Assembly: GCA_026826555.1 (NCBI GenBank)
Contig: JAKSZT010054573.1
Span: forward strand, 2,650,210 to 2,714,209
Length of the DNA stretch: 64,000 nt
Source of the DNA: Tolypeutes matacus
Lineage: Eukaryota > Chordata > Mammalia > Cingulata > Chlamyphoridae
Reading direction: 5' to 3'
In this document: positions 55,991 through 64,000 of the stretch, one piece after another
Layout of the letters: each line of letters opens with the position of its first letter
How positions within the stretch are numbered: position 1 is the first letter of the stretch
Notes under the pieces: model-generated
What the model saw: only the letters and a program-made list of their open reading frames with translations
Told to the model about the DNA's origin: nothing
Databases searched by the model: none
Translations under genes and position numbers: made by a program

Positions 55991-56595
55991 TCAATAGAAC
56001 CCAAGTACCCTGAGCATGGTAGACTTCTATGAGGAAAAATTCCAAGGAATCAGCTCATTTTAAAGACTAGGAAGGAAGACGGGAAGTGAAAGGACCTGCG
56101 AGAATTTGCATAGTCATTGCCAGCAGACATGCAACCAGAAACCGAGTGTGTGGACTTCCAGATCAGAACACTTGCTGTTACTCCATGGCGTGGGTGTGGA
56201 AGGCTGTGATGTGCTGCTGAGACCCCCTTCAGGAGGGAGGTACTTACCCCTCCCAGACACGAGGGCTGCTGCTGGCAGAGCAGCCCCAGATCTTCACCCC
56301 TTGGATGAGAACAGCCAGTTACCCCAAGCCATGCCCTCTTCCCAGGACTCCCACATCCACTGCTGCTGGACGTGGGCATAAAGGAGCGACCCCTCATTCT
56401 CACTGGCCACCTCGTACTTAGAACTCTCAGGAGGGTTGACCGAGACAATCCATTGAGACTGTAGCACAGCTCAGTTTCTCTCTGTGCCAAATCCTGCTTC
56501 CTCCCAGTGCTTTCCACAGGCATCGTTCCCAATAAACCTTCTGTATGTCAATCACCATATAAATCTGCTTTCTGCAGAATCCAACATGAGATGCC
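55991..56595 (+). mobile_element. LTR-like repeat, ERVL/MaLR class
   Basis: The 3' part 'ttcccaataaaccttctgta' + 'tgtcaatcacc', then 'ctgctttctgcagaatccaa', fits the polyadenylation end of an LTR. The middle ('cctcccagacacgagggctg', 'gttaccccaagccatgccct') is GC-rich. Exact boundaries and subfamily are uncertain. The 160-codon minus frame crossing it is chance. Confidence 0.55.
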
Positions 56596-57057
56596 ATGCT
56601 TTATCAAATACTACTCACAGTGCAGTATGTCAGGCACAGTTGCAAAAATTTAATTCAAAGATGTCAATTGTTCACAAAATAAAGCTGCCACCCAGTAGAA
56701 TGTTAGGGTAACTGCATTTTTTCCCAGAAGGCAGACCAATGTCACTGAAAGTCTTCAGGACAGGTGTGTTTTTCTTAGACTGTGAGGGATAGTCCTCATT
56801 CACCTGGCTTCCATGCTAGCTGGCAGTCTCCACAGGACAATGGAAAAGAGACAAGCAATGGGGTGAAGTCTGAATTCTCTTTCTTCCACTGAGCAATAAC
56901 AAGCCTTCTCAGAGAAGAGTTTGTTCTTTAGCTGAAGCTTGCTTCTTTTGGACAAGGTCAAAACTCTGATTTTAAGCTTCCCCAGTCACTCTGTTGGCAA
57001 TTGAGGAAATCATTTACAATTTCTAGCCACATACCAATAAAATAAAATAAAATAAAA
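56596..57057. other. Unique sequence, nothing recognised
   Basis: Ends with a short 'aataaaataaaataaaataa' run just before the microsatellite, so the TATC array may have grown next to an old A-rich tail. Confidence 0.4.
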
Positions 57058-57321
57058 TGTATCATCTGTCTATATTTGTCTGTCTATACCTATCATCTTT
57101 CTATCTATCATCTATCCATCTATCATCTATCATCTATCTATATCTATCTATTTATCTATCCATTATCTCTATCTATCTAATCTATCATCTATCCATCTAT
57201 CATCTATCTATATCTATCTATTTATCTATCCATTATCTCTCTCTATTTATCTAATCTATCATCTATCATCTATCTGTCTATCATCTATCTATCTATCTGT
57301 CTATCTATCTGTCATCTATCT
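57058..57321. repeat. ATCT/ATCC microsatellite, ~264 bp
   Basis: Impure TATC array. The block 'tatctatctatttatctatc' + 'cattatctct' recurs at 57141 and 57211, a 70-bp higher-order period. Similar in kind to the array at 9285-9614 and distinct from it in sequence. Confidence 0.96.
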
Positions 57322-57344
57322 GAAACAAACAACCTAGGATCCAT

Positions 57345-58123
57345 CCTCAATCCTTCTCTTTCCCTCCTATCCCACATCCAATCTTCCACCACATCTTGTT
57401 GCCCTAGCTCTTTTGTCCCTATGGCCAGCCACTGCAGCCCAAGTGACCATCAGCTCTTATTCCTAGATCACTGCACAGCTTGTCTTTGCTGTTTTCACTT
57501 ATGCCTCCTTCACAACCCATTTACCACACTGCAGACTGAGCCATTTTTTGGCAAATGCAAATCAGATTGTGCCATGCCTGCTTAAAACCCCGTAAAGGCT
57601 TCCCATTGAACCCAGAGTAAAATGCAGACTTCTTCCCAAAAGCTCTGAAGTGGCCGAGTCCGAGCATATTGCTTGGGCCTGGAATCTCTCCACTCCTTGC
57701 TCATTAGCCTCTGGCCACGCTGACAGTTCTTCTGTTCCATCAACCAGTAGGTCTGCCTTTCCCAGAATCTTTGTCTGCGCCTTCTCATCATTAAGGCATC
57801 TTAGATATCATCCCTCCAGAAAAGCGTGCCCTGACCAGTTGTCTGGAACATGCCCCCACCCTTTTCCTCCCAATCACTGTTTATCTCCTTACCCTACGCG
57901 CCACTCTATTTCACTTCTGTGTCCCCTTTTCTCTATCACACTGAACAGCGAGGTAATATACCTTATCTTGTTGACATGTCCTGTTGCATCTGTTACTTGT
58001 TTGCTGTCTGTCTCCTGCATCACGAGAGGGACTCTGTTGATCAGTTCCACGCCCTCTCCCTAGCCCTTAGACCATCGCTGGACGCTCAGCTGGGGCCCAC
58101 CAAATATTTATGGAATGGATGCT
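57345..58123 (+). mobile_element. LINE-2 3' region
   Basis: Good L2 order: 'cctgcttaaaaccccgtaaa' + 'ggcttcccattgaa', 'ctccttgctcattagcctct' + 'ggccacgctgac', 'cttctcatcattaaggcatc', 'cgtgccctgaccagttgtct', 'gtttatctccttaccctacg', 'ttgctgtctgtctcctgcat' and 'ccaaatatttatggaatgga'. The 137-codon frame at 57650-58063 is not an L2 protein remnant I can confirm. Confidence 0.9.
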
Positions 58124-58876
58124 AAATGCTTTCTTAATGAAGTAGGATAGCCAAAAAAATTGAGGTTATAAACAAATGCATATGCCCCCTCCAATAAACC
58201 TAGGCTTTAGGCACAAATATATAGCAGCCAAAATGCAAGAATATAATATCGGCTGGTCTCAAAGGTGCATAAATATAACTTTTTTCAAGCTTTTAGCAGT
58301 GACTGCAAAGGTAATCCTTGAGGACTTAAAAAAGAGAAAAAAGATATTGAGAAGGTATATAATGTTTGGGTAGCAAAGTTAATTTGTAATTAAATTAAAG
58401 TAATTCATGACCACATTGTCTCATCCCCCCAAAATAAGGAATCATGTTCCAAATATTGGTCTCAGGTAATTGTGTTATAAACCTCACGAAACTGTGGAAA
58501 AGGATTCTAGGGAAAAATAATTACCTGTATTTCATAGCTTCATTGAATTCAGCATTAATGCCACAGAATTTAAAAATAGAACAATAATACTCTGTAGCAC
58601 ACATACCAAAACATCATATGACAGTAGAGAGCTGAGCAAAGGGAAAATTGCTTTCAGTGATGAGCAGGCTTTCTGTTTCTTACTTGTGTGTCACCTAAAT
58701 AGCTTGGTGTGTGTTTCCTTTTTTCCCCAGTAATATGTACCAATGCACAGAGCTACAAACAGCAGACACACAGAAGTTCCAGCTTATATTTGTTAAGTTG
58801 CCCAGGATCTAAAGGATATGCATTTGGTTGAGGCCAGGAGCGAGAAGTTTTATGTTCTTGTGTCATAATTTACATA
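58124..58876. other. Unique AT-rich sequence
   Basis: No repeat or gene recognised. Confidence 0.4.
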
Positions 58877-59115
58877 GTGTTTTTTTTCCAAACAAATTTA
58901 TTGAAGTATTTCATTCATACATGAACATACATAAACTCTAAGTGTTCAGTAAACATTGTGAACTTACAAAACAAACACGCATAACCTCACACAGGGCTCC
59001 CACACATCACCCCCCACAAACACCCTGCATTGTTGTGAAATATCTGTTAACAAATCATGGAAGAGCATCGTCAAAGTATTACTACTAAACTGTAGTCCGT
59101 ATCTTCCTCCCCTAT
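58877..59115 (-). mobile_element. LINE-1 3' UTR fragment, xenarthran type
   Basis: Plus strand: 'caaatttattgaagtatttc' + 'attcatacatgaac', 'cataacctcacacagggctc' + 'ccacacatcac', 'caccctgcattgttgtgaaa' and 'tactactaaactgtagtccg'. This matches the antisense 3' end of the L1 lineage as I recall it. It continues up to the SINE that follows. Confidence 0.75.
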
Positions 59116-59119
59116 ACAT

Positions 59120-59567
59120 TTTTTATGGATTCATTTATTTATTCATTTACTTTTATCCATTTTTACCCCCCTCCCCGTTTTTGCTGTTTCTGTGGCCATT
59201 TGCTGGGCAATTCTCTGTGTCCATTTCCTGCCCTCTCTTCTCATTCTTCTTCTCCTGTCTTCACTGGGATTCGATCCTCGGAACCTCCTATGTGGGAGAG
59301 AGGCGTCCTACTGCCTGCGCCACCTTAGTTCCTGGTTTTTCGGTGCATCTCGTCTTGGCTTTCCCTTGTGTCACTCTCCTGTTACGTCGTCATCTTGCTG
59401 CGTGGCTTGCGGGGCCTGGCGGCTCACCCGCATACAGGGCCTCATGGCCCACGCTCCTTGTATATTTTTCTTTTTTTAATTTTTACCGGGAGGTCCCGGG
59501 GATTGAACCCAGGTCCCTCCATAAGGGAGACGGATGCCCAACCACCCGAGTCACATCCGTCCCCCTG
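59120..59567 (-). mobile_element. Composite DAS-type SINE with two tRNA-like units
   Basis: Read on the minus strand from 59567: first unit 'gggggacggatgtgactcgg', B box 'gggttcaatcccc' (59490-59567), then a middle spacer, then a second tRNA-like unit at about 59262-59332 with 'ggtggcgcaggcagtaggac' and 'ggatcgaatcccagtg', then an A-rich tail of 'aaatgaataaataaatgaat' type. Possible target duplication ctatacat (59112-59119) and ctatatct (59568-59575), 6 of 8. The SINE at 2760 lacks the middle part. Confidence 0.85.
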
Positions 59568-59575
59568 CTATATCT

Positions 59576-61118
59576 CTTAAGGTTGACCAAAGGTACCCAA
59601 AGTTACAGTCTTTTCCCAAACAGGATGGTCATATAATAAATCAGGCTTAGTTTATCACCAGCATTCTAAAAACCAGACCTGGGGAGAAAAACTAGGTCTG
59701 GGGACACATGCCTGGTTTCTAAGATAGCGGATGTTTAGTCTTCCCTGAGTATCACAGAATCAGGACAGCGAGGATATTCGCATCCATGGTGTTTTATTTT
59801 TGATTATTCAAGAGTCTGGCCACTCGGGTGGTTCTTTAAGCCTTTGCACCACTGTCTTTCTGAGTAATCGTCAAATCACTGCTAAGCTCCACCTACTGAG
59901 AAAAAGTTGCATACAGCGGGTAAGCCATGGGGAATTTGATCAATTACATGCCGATAGGCCGTTGTTAGAATTGTCCTATGTGAATCCAACCTAAAGAGAG
60001 GGGAGATGTGTGCTCCAGTTGGAATGGGGACTCTGCTGGAAATGCCTCCCAAGATAGTAAAGAGGAAGAAGTTAAGAAAAACATAGGGTTGAAGGGGAGA
60101 TGAGTTTCTGTTGACATAATACGATTTAGGAGGTGGTGGTGGAACGTTTTATCATATCCTGAGGAACAAGTCCCGGAGCTAAGATGGATGTAATTGAATG
60201 TAGGCTACAGAAAGAAGAGCTAGTAAAGGCCATGGAGATGGACACGCGACGGATTTTTCAACGCTAAAGGACTGGATGCTTTAATCTATCATATAAGAGC
60301 AGAGTGTTCACTCCTGACATACTAGGAAGTCTTTGACACAGAAGCTCAAGGTTACAAAGAATGTCTGAAATATCTAAAATCTGAGCTAAGACTTACTCAC
60401 CACAAGGCTCAGAAGGATGGGAGCTATTATAGAGAAAAGGATCAGATTTGCACAGGAAAGGGAATTATTCATCCAAAGGTTTTCTTCTTTTGAGCACCTT
60501 GGAGGAGCTGTGATCTGTAGAAGACAGACCCTGCCCTGAGTACACTCTACTCTTGATGTGGGGCTCACGATATGAATAAATAAATCCCTTCTCTGTTTTT
60601 CTCTTTAGTGTCTGGTTTTAAGCTCCATGGCCCAGACCTCGAGTTTATCTCTTTTTCTGCTTTGTGCCTCATGCCAAGAAGTTTGTTGGGCACATAGTAG
60701 ATAAAAATAAATGTGCTATTGAAAATGTCAATGGAAGAGAACTGGCATTCAGTTGTCTATTGTGTGGATCAACAAGTGAGCCGCAAAGTAAATGTTATGG
60801 GGCTTTAGAAAGGGAGGGAATTCATGAAGGAGGCTGGACTTGGGTGAGACTGTAAATGTTGGGAGAGACTTCTAGATAAAAGATCTGAGCATCCTCAGTT
60901 GGAAATGAACAAGGCATTTTCTGGTCACATCTTATAGAAACTGAGTGCATGTGGGGGAGAAAGAGCCTCTCCTTAACTGGAAAGAGAGAAGCACATATGG
61001 GCAGGAAACCAGAGCTCTACAAATTCCTTCCAGTACAACCTTCATCTTTTAGTAATTATTGCTGCCCAATTTGTTTTGACATGTAAGATATCTTTATTAA
61101 GATTTTTTGAAAATTTGG
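59576..61118. other. Unique sequence, nothing recognised
   Basis: About 1.5 kb. Short frames only. The first part could continue the L1 3' UTR that precedes the SINE, but I cannot trace it far. Confidence 0.4.
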
Positions 61119-61425
61119 TGGGAATGGATGTGACTCAAGCAGTTGGGTGCCTGCCTCCCACATGAGAGGTCCTGGCTTTGGTTCCCAGTGCCTCCTAAAG
61201 AAGATGAGCTGATGCAACGAGCTGACTCAATGAGCAGACACAACAAACAGGGAGTGGATGTGGCTCAAACGGTTGGGCACCCACCTCCCACATGGGAGGT
61301 CCCAGGTTCAGTTCCCAGTGCCTCCTAAAGAAGACAAGCAGACCAGTGGACACAATGAGCGAACACAATGAGCAGACACAGCAAGCAGACAGATGAGGGA
61401 GCCATCTCAGGGTGTGTGGGGGAAA
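61119..61425 (+). mobile_element. Dimeric DAS-type SINE, head to tail
   Basis: Two units, 61121-61250 and 61251-61400, with a 130-bp period: 'ggaatggatgtgactcaagc' / 'ggagtggatgtggctcaaac', 'cctgcctcccacatgagagg' / 'cacctcccacatgggaggtc', 'gttcccagtgcctcctaaag' / the same again. The linker is 'gatgcaacgagctgactcaa'-type. I see no A-tail at the 3' end near 61425. Confidence 0.92.
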
Positions 61426-62789
61426 TGGTAATGGTGCCACAGTGGGGAAGGGATTAGAGAAGCCTATTAAGAAGCAAGTCTTTGCCATATTGCTCATTTG
61501 TTCATCCAGGTTAACATATTGAGGAGAAACTCAAGTTAAAAGCAAGCTTTATAACATTAAGGCATTAAAGTGATTTTTTTTTTACAGTAAAGTTACCTAA
61601 TGATTATGGTTTAATGGGAAGAAATATCAAACCTACAAGATGTGTATAAGATTGGAACTCCATCCTGGGAGGTAACGCAATTAAGGTGCAGAAAGTGTCA
61701 ATTTCTATGAAAATGAAAAACATTAAGAAAGTAAATATAATTTGAAGAGGAATGTTCAAATATTGAGATGGGAAATCTCTGGGAAATGCATCCTTGGGTA
61801 GTAAGGAAATTAGCTAATGAATTTTCTTACCCATATGTAAAGCATTAGCAGAATATGGGAATCTTAAGAGAAAAACAAAATAAAACCACAGGCTTTGCAA
61901 CGGAGTTTGATTTAGTAATTTAAGCGTGTGCCTGTATAGAAAGGACAGCTTTTAAAACTAGCTAATTGTCACTATAAAAAGAAGAACACTTTTGAGTTAT
62001 CACTGACTGAATCAAACCAAACCCCAAATAATGAATTGCTCTTTGATAAAATGTTCAAATTGGTGGAAGAAGGAGGATGGGTAGTTGATAGAATCAAAGG
62101 AACCTCTGAGAGGGAATTAAACTTGGTTATCTGTGGCAGGCACAAAAAAATGCAACGTGGTGGAGCCATTCAGTTCTGGTGAGAGATGGTTGAACACTCC
62201 GTGAAGCTGCCACTCGGGGTGACGATCGAAGCTTTGGGTTTCCCTGTAATTCTCTCCCTGAATCGGCCTCAGTCTCCCTTTCCCCTCCTTTACATCTATC
62301 TAATGGGTCACCTGATCTCTTCATGAAGAGACTCTTGGATATTGGTGACATTGTTGAAAATGGAAGGCATGCCTACACAAGTCGCACATTCGTTTTCCCT
62401 CTGCCTTCTGCAGAGATGACGCGTGGACCTGACGAAAGCATTGTTGCAAGGTGCCAGGGTCACCGAGACCATGCGTGGAGAGAAAACACAGAAGTGGGAC
62501 TCGGATGACCTGTCAGGAAGCAAGTCTATGCTATTGCTGATTAGGAAAGAATCTTCTCAGGTCTAAGTCAGCCCAAGGAAGAGGCTTTGCTTGACAACAA
62601 AGACGGACGGGTCACCCTGTCCCTTTTGGGAGTGGATTGCCCCGAACTTTTTTCTCTTCCGTAGAATCCCTGTCCTCTTGGACTTAGTAAATCAGCTTCC
62701 TGGAGTGTGCCCGGAATGGAATCTAATTCCAGGAGGCTGGTGGGAACCTCGCTGGTGGGAACCTCATCCTTGAGAATGGAGATGTGTCT
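61426..62789. other. Unique sequence, nothing recognised
   Basis: AT-rich to about 62150, then mixed. A small duplication 'ggtgggaacctc' occurs twice at 62740-62765. Opposed frames of 60-75 codons have no domain. Confidence 0.4.
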
Positions 62790-63090
62790 AGTAACGTCTG
62801 TCTGTAGGATTCTGACACTTACGACTTGGGGCTGAGCAGCACGAAAGTGGAGACACATGCCCCTCTCCTAAACCTAATACACGAATAAGAGGCGACAATT
62901 AGAATCAACTGAAGCACCCATCGTGCCCTTGCCAGAAGATGATTATGCAAATGAACTAATGAACTCTGTGCCTGAGGGCACCCAAGTTGCCGAAAACTGG
63001 AGTTAATCCATTCCGAATCCCTAGCTGGAAAACTAATTTGCAGCCCTAACATTCCATAGATGAGGGACCCATCCATTGATTCACTGAAGC
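62790..63090. promoter_or_regulatory. Repeat-free segment, possible conserved element
   Basis: No transposon resemblance. It has an octamer site 'atgcaaat' at 62945-62952 inside 'gattatgcaaatgaactaat', and other TAAT cores. This is a weak motif argument; conservation would decide. Confidence 0.22.
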
Positions 63091-63529
63091 GTCACCACCT
63101 ATGTTCACTGCCTCTTGGTTGCCTGCACTCCTTCCTCAGTTTCCTGAAACCACCTTTGAATCCTGTCCCCTCCCATCTTGCTCAGTGATTGGGGTTGGGG
63201 GGAGAGGCTGCTAATGGGGGCAGGACCTGAGTCCAGATAGCTTTACAAAAGATTCACATGTCCTTCACAGCGACCCTTGGAGTCCTTTCTCAACTTCCAC
63301 TCTTGGTACAACCCCTGCATGTGTCAGGGAATCTTGTTCCTGGGCACTGAGCACATTCTACAACACCTCTAAGGTTTCTGAGGGCAATCCCTGGAGAACA
63401 TGGAAAAGGGCTCCAGCACCCAGTCTTCTCAGATACCGCAGGTGGTCAGCTTTGAACGTGCCATTTACAAGAACTTTAATGTATTTTTTCTATGTTATGT
63501 GCAATGAGATTAGTCAGAATTTTCAAAGG
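63091..63529. other. Unique sequence, nothing recognised
   Basis: Mixed composition, with no repeat or gene recognised. Confidence 0.4.
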
Positions 63530-63735
63530 AGGAGATTGGGTCCACCAAGGATGGCCAGCAAACCACCGGAAGCTGGAAGACTCAAGAAAAGATTCTACCT
63601 ACAGGTTTCAGTGGGAGCACAGCCCTGCTGACACCTAAATTCAGACTTCTAGCCCCCAGGATGGTGAGAAAATGAATCTTTGTTGTTTTAAGCCCCCTTG
63701 TTTGTAATTCTTTGTTAGAGAAGCCCAGGAATCTA
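63530..63735 (+). mobile_element. MLT1-type LTR, 3' part
   Basis: 'aggagattgggtccaccaag', 'gcacagccctgctgacacct' + 'aaattcagacttct', 'tttgttgttttaagccccct' + 'tgtttgtaattctttgttag'. This is the 3' third of the MLT1-type plan. Confidence 0.78.
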
Positions 63736-63877
63736 AGGCACCTGCTCGTGTTGTGATTCCTGGTCCATAAACCCTGATGGATGAAGGTGGGTGTTCCACA
63801 ACAGTTCACGCCAGGAGGCCCCCTTCCCCTCCAGTGGGATTCTTTGTTGGTGTGGGTGTTGGGGGCGGGGGGTGTGT

Positions 63878-64000
63878 GCAGGTTGGTGAACAGATATTTC
63901 CCTCCTCGTTGGATTTCTGTTGCCTGTGCATGAATATGCACATGTTTTTGCAGGTTGGTGAAGAGATATTTCCCTGCTGGTTGGGTTCTTGTTGTTTGTC
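63878..64000. repeat. 72-bp tandem repeat running off the right edge
   Basis: 'gcaggttggtgaacagatat' + 'ttccctcctcgttgga' at 63878 and 'gcaggttggtgaagagatat' + 'ttccctgctggttggg' at 63950. Spacing is 72 bp. The second copy is cut by the window end, so copy number is unknown. Confidence 0.85.

Noticed and set aside
56050..56532. 160-codon minus-strand frame
   Set aside because: Lies in an LTR-like repeat, antisense to its direction. No domain or codon pattern.

Overview
The window reads as mammalian, non-coding, repeat-dominated nuclear DNA. The best lineage clue is a tRNA-derived SINE present in about nine places, with the signature 'gatgtggctcaa...ggttgggc...cccaggttc(a/g)a(t/g)tccc'. I recognise it as DAS-SINE-like, which points to a xenarthran and most likely an armadillo. 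LINE-1 3' UTR sequence of xenarthran type and old mammal-wide MIR, L2, MLT-type LTR and hAT remnants fit this. The species call comes from memory of repeat families, not from a search.

Layout: 0-2.3 kb holds a 46-bp minisatellite running off the left edge, a 37-bp tandem repeat, an L1 3' end and a MIR. 2.3-8.4 kb is one near-full-length but decayed LINE-1 on the minus strand (5' UTR, ORF1, ORF2, 3' UTR) carrying a SINE in its 3' UTR. 8.9-13.2 kb has an ERVL-type LTR with a 330-bp TATC microsatellite, an L1 3' end, a possible conserved element, a second LTR on the minus strand and a 224-bp polypyrimidine tract. 13.2-28 kb is mostly unique sequence with MIR, L2 and MLT1-type LTR pieces, a probable local duplication and complex microsatellites. 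28-32.2 kb has a CpG-rich segment and a nested LTR cluster. 32-43 kb is largely unique, with solo LTRs and a short retroposed insertion. 43.8-49 kb has an assembly gap beside a tandem repeat, L2, hAT and MIR pieces, a repeat-poor block that may be regulatory, and another solo LTR. 49-64 kb has LTRs, two SINE pairs in opposite orientation, an old L1 interrupted by a palindromic element, L2, composite and dimeric SINEs, and a 72-bp repeat running off the right edge.

I found no host protein-coding exon, RNA gene, CRISPR array, operon or other gene system that I can support. The only recognisable coding sequence is the dead LINE-1. The other open reading frames are chance frames in repeats or unique DNA. 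The most useful content is structural: LTR insertions dated by target-site duplications, SINE architecture, microsatellites that grew inside transposons, and a few repeat-free stretches that deserve a conservation check. I see no convincing new biological system.
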